Positions 15,701 through 23,857 of a stretch of 64,000 nucleotides of DNA are shown piece after piece; position 1 is the first letter of the stretch, and the number at the start of each line of letters is the position of its first letter. A program made the position numbers and the translations under genes. The stretch comes from an uncultured Clostridia bacterium (GTDB lineage: Bacteria > Bacillota > Clostridia > Oscillospirales > Oscillospiraceae): NCBI GenBank assembly GCA_947173485.1, contig CAMWFH010000001.1, positions 248,001-312,000 on the forward strand, in the 5' to 3' direction. Below the pieces are notes generated by a model, which was not told the DNA's origin, did no database searches, and worked only from the letters and a program-made list of their open reading frames with translations.

Positions 15701-18382
15701 CGTGAGTGCCGCCGGGGAGACGCTCACCGACTGCACCGGGTTCTGGTACTCGATGGCGATCGTGCTGGTCCCCTCTACCCGGGGCTGCTGGCCATCGGCC
15801 GCCACGACGGCGGTCAGGGTGACGGTCCCGGCCTTGTAGGGCCGTACGGCCCGGAGCATACTGGACACATACTCCGCCACGGCAGGATCGCTGGAGGTCA
15901 TGGTCCACTTATCCCGATAGCTGGCGTTATCGGGAAGCACCACGACATTGCCCGCCCCATGGGAGAGGGTCAGATCCAGGAACTGGCCCATGTTCTCGCT
16001 GTTGGGGTTGTGCTGATGGACGGCATAGGTCCCGTGGGGAGCAGGTGTGATGCTGGTCACCGGCACGAAGACAGAGGTGATCTGGACCGTGACGGTCTGG
16101 TCCATATACTGGGCGGCCAGGGTCATGGTCCCCGGCTCCTCGGCGTAGAAAGTGCCGTCCACCCGGTGGAGACTGCCGGTATGGCTGAAGCGTACCTGGT
16201 TGGCCGCGACCGCAGTCCAAGTCCCGTCCCGCAGGATCTGAGGCGTCAGGGTCACCCTCTCGCTGCCCTGGACCGTCAGGGCGCTGCCTACGTCCTGCCC
16301 GTCCCTCGCCAGGCGGAAGCCCTCCACCGCGCCGCCCTGGACCACCGTCACAGTGGACCGGGCCAGCTCCTTGGAGCCGTCCTCCTCGGAGCTGATGGCC
16401 ACCACCTCCGCGCTGCCGGCCTTGTAGATGCTCAGTGTGCCGTCCTCGTTGACCAGCAGGATATCCTTGTTGCCAGCGATGGTATCCTGCCAGCGGGCCG
16501 CGCCGTCCATGGAGAACGTGCCTACCTTGTAGCGCTGGCTGCCCTCGGCGATGGCGTCCTGGAGGCTGACGGTCAGGCCCTCGTCGCTCTTGAAGGTGAC
16601 GGCCCTGCCGTCATGATAGGTGAAGGTGATGGTCACGGCCTCCGGCGGGGTGTAGCTCCCCGCCTCGCCCAGGTGGGGATAGCCCTCGCTGGAGAGGGTC
16701 CACTCTTTGCCGTATGTACCCCGCTCCTGGTTCAGCTGGGCGATAAAGGCGTCACTGTAGAGGTCCGCCCGGGTCTTGACTGCGCAGCCGGAGACTGTGC
16801 CCGCGCCTGTGCCCTTGAAGTTGTCCGTCAGGCCGTAGCCGTACTGTATGAGACTGTTGGCCTCGGTGTTGCCCGCCAGGACACCGGCGCTGCCGTTGGC
16901 GTTGCTGCCGTTGGCCACCACATTGCCTATGACATAGCTGTTGACGATCGCGCCGCCGGACTGCAACTCGCCTACCAGACCGCCGGTGTGCTTCTGGTTG
17001 TTGTTCTGTCCAGTGGTGATCACATCCGCCTGGGACCAGCAGTTGACGATCAGCCCCTGGCTGGACTGGGCGATGGCACCGGCGTTATTGGGGGAGGACA
17101 CGGCGCCTTTAATGCCCAGGTTCTGGACCACAGCATCGGGGCCAAGGGATCTCCACAGATAGTTGTTATTGCTCAATGTGATGGTGTGCCCATTGCCGTC
17201 AAAATAGGCATTAAAAGCAGCAGGAAAATACCAATCATCTGTTTTTATTGTTAAATCTGCATCTAGGCGGTAGTATTTCCCCAGCTGGATCGCTTCCAAA
17301 CCACTCACAGTGGTAATGGAAGCAACTTCCTGTCCCGAAAGATCCACCGCCGCCAGGGACCGCTCGACCAGACCGGCTATCGCCGCTGTTAGGCGGGTCG
17401 TGGCGTTGGTCACCGCCGCCTGCATAGGAGGCTGCGCCGCCAGTGCGTTGTTGGCGCTGGTCAAAGCGGAGGTAAAGCTCTCATAGCTCTCCGCCGTGTA
17501 AAGCTTGGTCATGTCGACCGTCTTTGCACTTTCAATGGCGGCGTTCAGAGCAGAGAGCTCTTCCTCTGTCGCCTCGACGGCTACCGTCCGCTTTAGGGAG
17601 AGCTTGCCATCTTTGATCTCCCACTCCAAATCGTCAGCGTTACGGTTAGTATTGAGTCCCTCTAAATAGTCTGCGGGTATAAAATCATTAGCATCGGTGA
17701 TTAAGATATTGGTGCCTTGGTCAAGCATAATAGGCTCACTAAACATATTTTCTTTGTAGCCAATTTGCTCTACTCCTACCCCAATGCTATTTGTTATACT
17801 AGCATCAATAAAATCCGCAATATTTGCCAATGACCCCCACGCATTTGCATTCCCTTGTGTTAATGTACCAGCATATACACAATTATTTATACTTCCATTA
17901 CTTCCACTTGAAGAAGAAAATCGTGCAATCAAGCCCGCTACATACTTATAATTACTATTCGTTCCTGTCTCGCCAGTATATGTCACATCCACATAGGAAA
18001 CGCAGTTGCGAATAGTCCCTCTGCCGCCTGTGGCCAGGGATGCAATATTGCTGTCGCTGGTAACTTGTCCATCTAAGATCAAGTTGGAAACTGTACAGCT
18101 GCCCATATTCCCAAACAATGGAGCGCCGTTCAAGGTGATAGTATACCCATTGCCGTCCAATACAAGATCTTCGTAGAAAGGCTCGACTGGCGTCCAGTCC
18201 TCCGGCAGTGTGATATCCGCCGTCAGGACAAAGCTGCTGCCTCTGGCAGCGTTTGCCAGCTGCTTCAACCCCTCCGCCGTGGAGATCGCCACGGCGTCCG
18301 CACTGACGGCCAGGGCCTGGATGGGGAGCATCCCCATAAGCATCACCAGGACCAACAGCAAGCTCAGCGATCGTTTTTTCAT
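12710..18382 (-). CDS. Giant SLH-anchored surface protein with transcobalamin-like domain pair
   Basis: 1,890 residues. A signal peptide (MKKRSLSLLLVLVMLMGM) leads to GLUG-like repeats (GLIARFSSSSGSNGSINNC, GGLVGELQSGGAIVNSY). A FIVAR-like helical segment follows (about 270-345), then Ig-like modules (about 770-1010). Residues about 1020-1290 are an alpha/alpha-toroid with YQNDEGGFGLNDARTASVDM and AESTAQVVLALIALDLDP. A second FIVAR-like stretch leads to a DUF4430 domain (about 1373-1493: GGTVYDVFQAALEEHG, GWKYLVNGSYPG). Three SLH repeats (about 1710-1890) attach it to the cell wall. A toroid followed by DUF4430 is the domain order of transcobalamin and intrinsic factor. With the upstream cobalamin riboswitch, the likely role is capture of cobalamin or another corrinoid at the surface. 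Binding itself is inferred. Confidence 0.82.
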   Translation of the reverse strand: MKKRSLSLLLVLVMLMGMLPIQALAVSADAVAISTAEGLKQLANAARGSSFVLTADITLPEDWTPVEPFYEDLVLDGNGYTITLNGAPLFGNMGSCTVSNLILDGQVTSDSNIASLATGGRGTIRNCVSYVDVTYTGETGTNSNYKYVAGLIARFSSSSGSNGSINNCVYAGTLTQGNANAWGSLANIADFIDASITNSIGVGVEQIGYKENMFSEPIMLDQGTNILITDANDFIPADYLEGLNTNRNADDLEWEIKDGKLSLKRTVAVEATEEELSALNAAIESAKTVDMTKLYTAESYESFTSALTSANNALAAQPPMQAAVTNATTRLTAAIAGLVERSLAAVDLSGQEVASITTVSGLEAIQLGKYYRLDADLTIKTDDWYFPAAFNAYFDGNGHTITLSNNNYLWRSLGPDAVVQNLGIKGAVSSPNNAGAIAQSSQGLIVNCWSQADVITTGQNNNQKHTGGLVGELQSGGAIVNSYVIGNVVANGSNANGSAGVLAGNTEANSLIQYGYGLTDNFKGTGAGTVSGCAVKTRADLYSDAFIAQLNQERGTYGKEWTLSSEGYPHLGEAGSYTPPEAVTITFTYHDGRAVTFKSDEGLTVSLQDAIAEGSQRYKVGTFSMDGAARWQDTIAGNKDILLVNEDGTLSIYKAGSAEVVAISSEEDGSKELARSTVTVVQGGAVEGFRLARDGQDVGSALTVQGSERVTLTPQILRDGTWTAVAANQVRFSHTGSLHRVDGTFYAEEPGTMTLAAQYMDQTVTVQITSVFVPVTSITPAPHGTYAVHQHNPNSENMGQFLDLTLSHGAGNVVVLPDNASYRDKWTMTSSDPAVAEYVSSMLRAVRPYKAGTVTLTAVVAADGQQPRVEGTSTIAIEYQNPVQSVSVSPAALTVKENEDISLPITFTGTKSGAVTEPAMDWTFASANGGEVEIVRDGALGVWEEDGQGSKPCVANPRYRLNGVTAGTVTVTGTPQDQTGGAQPVTFTVTVEQGAALAPADNAALTAAGIANGQGYLTGIASNYVYGSEWEIFSLRRSGQTIGQDKIDAYLRSVEDTYKNDPNETAMKPTTIARVAFTLGALGMNAADFRGLNFVEMLYTSTRIGEGGNEPMWALIALDSRGYTVPANAPWTRDKLITELIVGYQNDEGGFGLNDARTASVDMTAMAVQALAPYCAARQDVKESVDKALSWLRGRMSSNCGFDGNAESTAQVVLALIALDLDPVDSKNGFVRNVAVNLLTNLTSFAHAGGGYKHYANDQGAQPMSTTQVLMAFEAYRRFTAGAARLYDLTDAADIRSVLAQRLAEAAALREAAYTPETWAVLQTAVKNAQSVLDSEAASEAALQEADAALAAALTGLKKIASGGDAPGTPQDTMTVTFRLIGDTKHDSVADHETYVTWIRTMSVTIQKGGTVYDVFQAALEEHGLPFEENQTGYISGIRAPSVLGGYWLREFDNGPYSGWKYLVNGSYPGVSLRYYWPKDGDAIIWRYVDDHTDSTDDTNKWQEAEDVTPSGSGTGGNAGGSTGETVPPPVEIAPPVTADKKGQASVSITADQMEAAIAQTKKDGAGALVIAPQVRGEADTVDVALPKSSIGDVVKDTGADLTVKTAIADVTIPAGGLRELSEKSGRTVTISAGKTEDGTRIEVAIDGKTVDALTGGIAVSIPAEAEPGSVLVLVDTEGRETIIKKSVLDGKAVTGLVDGSCTVKVVDKAKTFADANGHWAKEAIAFASSHELFGGVGGGNFAPDGKMDRAMVATVLYRLEDAKAHGTANFTDVPAGTWYSDAVAWASENGIVKGTGDGFDPAGGVTREQLAAMLYRYAQSVGLDTKVSGSLDKFSDSRETSSWAKEAMTWAVGAGLIGGKGGSVLDPAGSATRAEVAAIMQRLVKLMVK

Positions 18383-18442
18383 TGGTACAGACCTCCTAAG
18401 AATGATACTACTATGTAAAACCCGCGCTGCGGGGAATGTTCA

Positions 18443-18477
18443 CAAAACAAACCGTCCCAAGCCGTTGGCTTGGGACG
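18443..18477 (-). terminator. Riboswitch-associated terminator in the SLH gene leader
   Basis: On the minus strand an 11-bp stem (18477-18467 with 18463-18453), a 3-base loop and a GTTTGTTTT tail form an intrinsic terminator about 60 bases before the start codon. A second perfect 13-bp hairpin (18481-18493 with 18498-18510) and an overlapping alternative pairing (CCGGAAT/ATTCCGG, 18507-18525) lie just upstream. These are suitable for terminator/antiterminator switching. Confidence 0.75.
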
Positions 18478-18526
18478 TGACCGGTCCTGCCGCAGACGCG
18501 GCAGGACCGGAATCGGCAATTCCGGC

Positions 18527-18660
18527 CTCGGCAGAACGCTGTCCAACCGCCATGTATCTGACTCATCCTCTTTATCAACAAGAGGCATCACAGTGACCGA
18601 CTCGCGGGGACTCTCACCCCATTCCATGGGCCGCGCAAAAGCGGCTGCGGCGGACGCAGT
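18527..18660 (-). promoter_or_regulatory. Cobalamin riboswitch
   Basis: Read on the minus strand, the leader contains GGAATGGGGTGAGAGTCCCC (18625-18606), TCGGTCACTGTGATG (18600-18586) and AGTCAGATACATGGCGG (18562-18546). These match, in order, the GGUGAAAAUCC, CACUGUGA and B12-box AGUCAGGAUACCUGCC elements of cobalamin aptamers. A promoter lies immediately upstream and a terminator downstream, as expected for a switch that stops transcription when cobalamin is bound. It precedes only the giant SLH protein gene. The match is by eye against remembered consensus sequences; a covariance-model search would be decisive. Confidence 0.82.
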
Positions 18661-18683
18661 ATGCAGTTTTCTTGTACACTCGT

Positions 18684-18712
18684 ACTATATACGAGTTGGA
18701 AGCATTTGTCAA
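18684..18712 (-). promoter_or_regulatory. Promoter of the riboswitch/SLH transcript, with palindrome
   Basis: On the minus strand, TTGACA (18712-18707), a 17-bp spacer and TATAGT (18689-18684) form a near-consensus sigma-A promoter. A perfect 7-5-7 inverted repeat (ACTCGTA/TACGAGT, 18678-18696) overlaps the -10 region and could be a repressor site. Transcription would begin just before the aptamer. Confidence 0.82.
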
Positions 18713-18733
18713 GGGGGCCGCCAAAAATTTTGG

Positions 18734-19090
18734 CTATCCCCTGTCCTTCTCTCTGGCCGCCCCGGTAACGATATCCTGAATCCTGCGGCGCATCTGCGTA
18801 CTCAGCCCAAGGAACTTGATGCCATACCGGCAGGCCTTTTCAGAATACTGCTTGCGCCACATCACCATGCCGACCACCGGGCGGAAGCCCTCTTCCATAA
18901 GATCCTGATAGGTGAACGCGATCGGCTGGTCCTCCTGGAAGCACGCGGCGCATTGGATGCAGGCCCCGCCCTCGCTGATATCAACGATCAGGCAGTCCTG
19001 CGAATCGACCGGAAGGGCCCCCTCGTCAAAATCACACAGCCACACGCGCTTGTTTATGATGACCCGGCCATACTGCCTGCGTTCATTCAT
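18734..19090 (-). CDS. PilZ-domain protein (probable c-di-GMP receptor)
   Basis: 118 residues, essentially one PilZ domain. The N-terminal arginine motif ERRQYGR and the DISEGGACIQ motif (consensus D/NxSxxG) are the c-di-GMP-binding elements. A beta-barrel follows, with FRPVVGMVMWRKQ and CRYGIKFLGL. PilZ proteins bind the second messenger c-di-GMP and alter a partner controlling motility, adhesion or matrix. No partner is evident here. The gene lies between the SLH protein and a multi-component signalling operon that runs divergently from it. Its leader contains an 8-bp perfect hairpin at 19125-19144. Confidence 0.85.
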   Translation of the reverse strand: MNERRQYGRVIINKRVWLCDFDEGALPVDSQDCLIVDISEGGACIQCAACFQEDQPIAFTYQDLMEEGFRPVVGMVMWRKQYSEKACRYGIKFLGLSTQMRRRIQDIVTGAAREKDRG

Positions 19091-19157
19091 CTGCCATACA
19101 TCTCCTATCCGCAGCGGTCAAGATCGCAGATCCCTCGATCTGCGTATGTCATTGATC

Positions 19158-19187
19158 ATTATATATTGGCGGCAGGCAGGGTGTCAA
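19158..19187 (-). promoter_or_regulatory. Promoter of the PilZ gene
   Basis: On the minus strand, TTGACA (19187-19182), an 18-bp spacer and TATAAT (19163-19158), about 68 bases before the start codon. Confidence 0.75.
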
Positions 19188-19261
19188 CCGGGAACTTTCG
19201 ACCGGCCCATAGGGCGGGAAGGAAAACACACGATACTTGGCAGCCGTATTCGCTGTATTTC

Positions 19262-19290
19262 TTGACAATAGAGGAAAGATGTACTATTCT
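19262..19290 (+). promoter_or_regulatory. Promoter of the hybrid-kinase operon
   Basis: TTGACA (19262-19267), a 17-bp spacer and TATTCT (19285-19290), 72 bases before the kinase start. It is divergent from the PilZ promoter. Confidence 0.75.
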
Positions 19291-19361
19291 TATATGTGTA
19301 AACTGGGTCCGGTTCACCCAGCCGGGCTATAAAACGTGAAATAGGGGCGGGTAACTGAGAA

Positions 19362-22211
19362 ATGGTAAATTTTGTGATAGCCTTGGAGTTCTTCGCTATA
19401 TGCCTGACCTTCGTCGCCCTGCTCCTCCTGCTCAATGGGGACGGCGCCCGGGAGCAGAAGCTGCTGATCTTCATCATGTGCGGTTCGCTGGTGCAGAACG
19501 TGGGCTACCTGCTGGAGCTGACCGCCCCCACCATGGAGGCCGCCGTGGCGGCGGTGACGGTGGAGAACCTGGGCTCCGCCTTCGTCCCCCTGTGCTACTG
19601 CTGGTTCACCTACACCTACTGCTACGCGCCTCCGCCGAAAAGGCTGCTGACCGCTCTGGGCATCATCAATTTCTTCGTGTTGCCTACGGTGTTCTTTAAT
19701 TGGAACGGCCTCTTCTACCAGGACTTCCAGTGGCTGTCCACCCCGGACGGGTCCCATTACATCAGCATCTCCTACGGCCCTCTGTACTCCCTTTTCATGG
19801 TCACCCGAGTCGCGATCCCCTATATCCTCTCGATCTATACCCTGGTGCGGGCGGTCCGCCTCCGGTCGGACCAGCAGGTCAGTCGCCAGTATTGGACCAT
19901 CCTAGGCATCTCCTCCCTGCCCATCGTGGTGCTCATCCTCTATGTGTGCAAGCTCATCCAGGTGTTCGATCTCACCCCCTTGACCCTGGCCATCGCCATG
20001 TCCATGGTGGTGATCGTGGTCTGGAGCCGCCGCAACTACGATTTCCGCCACCTGGCGGCGGAGAAGGTGCTGGAGAGCCTGGGCGACGGCGTGATCGCCC
20101 TGGACGACCACGACCGGCTCATCAGCTACAACCGGGCCGCCTCCTATATCTTCACCAGCCTGCCCCACCATAAGATGGGGGAGAACGTCCGGGTCCTGGA
20201 GGAATTTCGGGAGGAGATGCTCAACGAGAACATCCCCTGGAGCTTCTCCATCAACGGGCAGCACTACGAGTGCCACAGCAAGCAGATCACGGATGAAAAC
20301 GGCCGGAAGCAGGGCTGCGTCATCCTGGTCCTGGATATGACGGATATCAAGGCCTACATCAACGAGATCAAGCGGGTGCGGCAGCAGGCGGAGAAGGCGA
20401 ACGTGGCCAAGAGCGAGTTCCTGGCCAATATGTCCCACGAGATCCGCACCCCTATGAACGCCATCATCGGATTGAACGATATCATCATGGAGGAGTGCCA
20501 GGACCCCCAGATCTACGGTCACGCCAAGGATGTGCAGTCCGCCGCCAAGAACCTGCTGGCGATCATCAACGACATCCTAGATCTGTCCAAGGTGGAGGCC
20601 GGCAAGATGGAGCTGGTGTACACGGACTACCACCTAAAGACCGTGGTGGACGAGGTGGTGGGCATGATGGACATGGCCGCCTCCAAGCGCGGGCTGATCC
20701 TGAAATACGAGTGCGACAGCTCCCTCCCCTGCCGCTACAACGGCGACGAGGGGCGGATCAAGCAGATCCTTATCAATATCCTCAACAACGCCATCAAATT
20801 CACCAAGGAGGGCTATGTGCGGGCCTATGTCACCGGTGAGCCCGGCGAGGATGAGGACCAGGAGCTGCTCACCTTCCGGGTGGAGGACACGGGCTGCGGC
20901 ATCCGGGAGGAGGACCTGAACAAGATCTTCGAGGATTTCCGCCAGGTGGACTCCAAGCGGAACCGGAGCGTGGAGGGCACCGGCCTGGGGCTGGCCATCG
21001 TGAAGCACCTGGTGGAGCTGATGGGCGGGACCATCCGGGTGGAGAGCGTCTACGGCGAGGGGACCACCGTCTCCATCGTGATCCCCCAGAAGATCACGGA
21101 CCGGCGCCCCATCGCGGAGGTGCCGGAGCTGCCCCAGACGGAGCTGGAGCGCGCCGAGGCGTTCACCGCCCCCGATGTGAAGGTACTGATCGTGGACGAC
21201 AACCTCATCAACCGCAAGGTGGCCCGGGGGTTCCTCAAGTGCTACGCCCTCGACCTCACAGAGGCCGACAGCGGGCCGGAGGCTATCGAGCTGGTACGGA
21301 AAAACCGGTATGACATCATCTTCATGGACCATATGATGCCGGTGATGGATGGCATCGAGGCGGCGGAGATCATCCGCAGGGACTGCGGCGAGAACGGGAC
21401 CGCCCCGGCGATCATCGCCCTGACCGCCAACGCCATGGAGGGGATGCAGGAGCAGTTCCTGCGCCGGGGCTTCCAGGACTTCATCGCCAAGCCCCTGGAC
21501 CGGCGGGAGCTGGGCAAGCTGCTGGCGCGCTGGATCCCGGAGGACCGCCGGCAGGCGGGGGAGGTCTCCGGCGAGCAGGTGGACCTGAGCGCCTTCCAGA
21601 TCGAGGGGATCGACACGGCCGCCGCCGCCCGCTATTACTCCGGCGACGAGGCTGGCTTCGCGGACCTGCTGGAGCTCTACTACTTGGACGGCCAGCGGAA
21701 GGGGGCGCTCCTGCGGGAGCTCTCCGGCTCTGATATCTCCCGCTACTGCGTGGAGGTCCACGGTCTGAAGAGCGCCTCTGCCAACATCGGGGCGATGGAG
21801 GTCTCCAAGCGGGCGCGGGCCCAGGAGCACGCCGCTGACCAAGGGGACACGGAGCGGATCGCCCGGGAGTTCCCCGCGCTGCTGGATGCCTATGAGACGC
21901 TCCTGACGAACATCGGCCTGTTCCTGGAGCGGCGGCGTCAGACCGGCCCCCAGGAGGAGCTGCTCCCCGCCCTGCCCCTGCCGGCGCTGCGGGAGCAGGT
22001 GGGCGCGGCGTTGGAGGCGCTGGAGGATTTCCGGTCCCGGGAGTGCGCGGACAAGGTGGAAGATATCCTGCGGCATGAGCTGCCCCAGGACACTGGGGAC
22101 AGTCTCAGAGAGATCCAGGAGCAGCTGATGCTGTACGAGGATGACCACGCGGAGGAGCTTCTGCGGCAGCTTTTGAAGGAACTTGAAAAGGAGGACGAGA
22201 TCAATGCATAA
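19362..22211 (+). CDS. Hybrid sensor histidine kinase (7TM-PAS-HisKA-HATPase-REC-Hpt)
   Basis: 949 residues. Seven predicted membrane helices occupy residues 1-225. A PAS domain follows (VIALDDHDRLISYNRAA), then HisKA with His359 in SHEIRTPMNAIIG and the ATPase core (NILNNAIKF, DTGCGI, GTGLGLAIVKHL). A receiver has VLIVDDN and phospho-acceptor Asp near 656 in IIFMDHMMPVMDG, and a C-terminal Hpt domain has His near 799 in VHGLKSASANIG. This is a complete phosphorelay in one chain. The 7TM sensor class is typical of Firmicutes, and its ligand is unknown. The following genes (REC, CheX-like, CheY-like) are tightly packed, so they probably receive or remove phosphate. Confidence 0.92.
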   Translation: MVNFVIALEFFAICLTFVALLLLLNGDGAREQKLLIFIMCGSLVQNVGYLLELTAPTMEAAVAAVTVENLGSAFVPLCYCWFTYTYCYAPPPKRLLTALGIINFFVLPTVFFNWNGLFYQDFQWLSTPDGSHYISISYGPLYSLFMVTRVAIPYILSIYTLVRAVRLRSDQQVSRQYWTILGISSLPIVVLILYVCKLIQVFDLTPLTLAIAMSMVVIVVWSRRNYDFRHLAAEKVLESLGDGVIALDDHDRLISYNRAASYIFTSLPHHKMGENVRVLEEFREEMLNENIPWSFSINGQHYECHSKQITDENGRKQGCVILVLDMTDIKAYINEIKRVRQQAEKANVAKSEFLANMSHEIRTPMNAIIGLNDIIMEECQDPQIYGHAKDVQSAAKNLLAIINDILDLSKVEAGKMELVYTDYHLKTVVDEVVGMMDMAASKRGLILKYECDSSLPCRYNGDEGRIKQILINILNNAIKFTKEGYVRAYVTGEPGEDEDQELLTFRVEDTGCGIREEDLNKIFEDFRQVDSKRNRSVEGTGLGLAIVKHLVELMGGTIRVESVYGEGTTVSIVIPQKITDRRPIAEVPELPQTELERAEAFTAPDVKVLIVDDNLINRKVARGFLKCYALDLTEADSGPEAIELVRKNRYDIIFMDHMMPVMDGIEAAEIIRRDCGENGTAPAIIALTANAMEGMQEQFLRRGFQDFIAKPLDRRELGKLLARWIPEDRRQAGEVSGEQVDLSAFQIEGIDTAAAARYYSGDEAGFADLLELYYLDGQRKGALLRELSGSDISRYCVEVHGLKSASANIGAMEVSKRARAQEHAADQGDTERIAREFPALLDAYETLLTNIGLFLERRRQTGPQEELLPALPLPALREQVGAALEALEDFRSRECADKVEDILRHELPQDTGDSLREIQEQLMLYEDDHAEELLRQLLKELEKEDEINA

Positions 22212-22611
22212 AACGGAAAAGGGCGCGCCCCGGAAGCGTATCCTGGCGGTGGACGACGCGGTGATCATCCTGCGGAGGATCACAGGCGCCTTGGATGAAT
22301 ATTACGATGTCATCACGGCGACCTCCGGTACGAGGGCCTTAAAATATCTGGAGCGGGAAAAGCCGGACCTGATCCTGCTGGACATCCGCATGATGCCCAA
22401 GGACGGCTTCGAGACCCTACAGGACATCCGCGCAATGGAGGACCGGGCCGATATCCCGGTCATCATGCTCACGGGCGTGGAGGACAAGGAGTATGTCATC
22501 GAGGGGATCAAGCTGGGGATCAACGACTACATCCTGAAGCCCTTCTTCCCAGACGACCTGCTGGCGCGCATCCAGCGGGTGCTGGAGGACCAGGGCTCCG
22601 AACAGGTATAG
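22204..22611 (+). CDS. Single-domain response regulator
   Basis: 135 residues from ATG 22204, with an AAAGGAGG site inside the preceding gene; the two genes overlap by eight bases. It is a receiver domain only: acidic pocket in LAVDDAVII, phospho-acceptor Asp in LILLDIRMMPKDG, Thr in VIMLTGVEDKEY and Lys in YILKPFFPDD. No output domain is present, so it works through protein contacts, most simply as a relay partner of the Hpt domain of the kinase before it. Confidence 0.88.
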   Translation: MHKTEKGAPRKRILAVDDAVIILRRITGALDEYYDVITATSGTRALKYLEREKPDLILLDIRMMPKDGFETLQDIRAMEDRADIPVIMLTGVEDKEYVIEGIKLGINDYILKPFFPDDLLARIQRVLEDQGSEQV

Positions 22612-22623
22612 GGGGCCGCTTTT

Positions 22624-23151
22624 ATGAATACGGTCATGACCAAGGAGGAGCTGGCGCGGATCCTGGACCAGGCGCTCCAGGACATAACGGAGCAGACCGC
22701 CGGGGTACGCCTGCACCAGGGAGGTCAGCCGCTGGGGGAGGACCTGTGTACGGTCCACATCACCTTTGACAAGGGGTTCAGCACCAGCCTCACCCTCTGC
22801 GCTGACACCAGTCTGCTCGCCCGTATGGCCTGCAACTCCTTCCACGAGGAGGCGGTAACGCCGGAGGACCTGGAGGAGTTCAGCAAGGAGTATTTCAATG
22901 TGCTCTGCGGAAAGGTCACGGGGGCCATGTTCCAGGCGACCCAGATCCCGGCCCACTTCGGACAGCCTGTGTTTTACCGCGGGCGCTACGAGCCGGAGGA
23001 GCAGGAGGTACAGTTCATCCTCACCTATTCCGATGAACACAGCGAGGGGGCACAGCTCATCCACCATGTGCCCTGCGCCCATGATGATGAGAGCAGCGAG
23101 AGCAGGGCCATCCCGGCAGCAGACGGGACAGAAGGGAGTATAGCGGAATGA
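22624..23151 (+). CDS. CheX-like CheY-P phosphatase
   Basis: 175 residues. It resembles the CheC/CheX fold, with the catalytic ExxN signature in LEEFSKEYFNVLCGKVTGA (Glu and Asn separated by two residues) in the central helix. The last about 25 residues are acidic, Ser-rich and probably disordered. CheX removes phosphate from CheY-type regulators. Its placement between two receiver-only proteins and four bases into the next gene suggests it resets one or both of them. No other chemotaxis genes are near, so this looks like a dedicated signalling relay rather than a flagellar one. Confidence 0.75.
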   Translation: MNTVMTKEELARILDQALQDITEQTAGVRLHQGGQPLGEDLCTVHITFDKGFSTSLTLCADTSLLARMACNSFHEEAVTPEDLEEFSKEYFNVLCGKVTGAMFQATQIPAHFGQPVFYRGRYEPEEQEVQFILTYSDEHSEGAQLIHHVPCAHDDESSESRAIPAADGTEGSIAE

Positions 23152-23510
23152 ACAAGCGGATCATGGTAGTGGACGATTCCCGGCTGGTCAAGGTCCAGAT
23201 GGAGGATGTCCTGAAAGGCACGGACTATGAGATCGCGGCCCACTGCCGCAGCGGCGAGGACGCCATCGAGCAATACGCTGCGGTGCAGCCCGACCTGGTG
23301 ACCATGGATATCATCATGCAGGGGATGGATGGGCTGGATGCCGCGGAGATCATCCTAAGGGACCACCCAGACGCACGGATCGTGATGATCTCCTCCCTGG
23401 CCTATAAGGATACGTTTGAACGGGCCACGGCCATCGGTGCCAGAGGCTTTGTGGATAAGCCGTTCCATCAGGAGCAGCTGCTGAAGGTGTTTGAACAGGC
23501 GCTGCGGTAG
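23148..23510 (+). CDS. CheY-like response regulator
   Basis: 120 residues. It is a stand-alone receiver with MVVDDSRLVKVQ, phospho-acceptor Asp in LVTMDIIMQGMDG, Ser in IVMISSLAYKD and Lys in FVDKPFHQEQ. The MVVDDS and 'MDIxMxxMDG' forms are those of CheY proteins. It overlaps the CheX-like gene by four bases (ATGA). It is the last gene of the four-gene operon, before a terminator. Its binding partner is not visible. Confidence 0.9.
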   Translation: MNKRIMVVDDSRLVKVQMEDVLKGTDYEIAAHCRSGEDAIEQYAAVQPDLVTMDIIMQGMDGLDAAEIILRDHPDARIVMISSLAYKDTFERATAIGARGFVDKPFHQEQLLKVFEQALR

Positions 23511-23567
23511 CATCGCAAAACAGCCCTTCAGCTGGTGGGGCTCTTTGGTCCTAAAAGTGAACAGTCC

Positions 23568-23615
23568 AAGCGCTGGTCAGGCGGCAGAGAGCTGTCATCT
23601 GACCAGCGCTTTTAT
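23568..23615 (+). terminator. Terminator of the kinase/CheX/CheY operon
   Basis: A perfect 13-bp stem (23568-23580 with 23599-23611) and an 18-base loop, ending in TTTTAT. Confidence 0.82.
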
Positions 23616-23782
23616 GCACAGGTACGATCTTTCTAAACACGGCCTGCCGTCTCCTCAGAGATGGAAGATTCGTCGAAAAAACGAGTTGTATGACAAATTG
23701 CGTTTTTCAACAGGATCAGGCAAGATAACGGTAATTGCGCTGTAGCACAACGACGAAATTATTGAAAATATACAATAATCTG

Positions 23783-23811
23783 TTGACAATAGGGAAAAGT
23801 GATAGTAATAT
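23783..23811 (+). promoter_or_regulatory. Promoter of the purine-type cluster
   Basis: TTGACA (23783-23788), a 17-bp spacer and TAATAT (23806-23811), 46 bases before the deaminase start. Apart from this and the preceding terminator, the 23511-23857 gap holds nothing I recognise. I looked for a purine riboswitch and found none. Confidence 0.75.
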
Positions 23812-23857
23812 ACACCCAACTTTTAAGACAGTCCCCCAGGGAAATGGGAGGGTGGAT

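Noticed and set aside
23511-23857. Purine riboswitch before the guanine deaminase gene
   Set aside because: The conserved aptamer strings and paired arms were looked for and not found; only a terminator and a promoter are visible.
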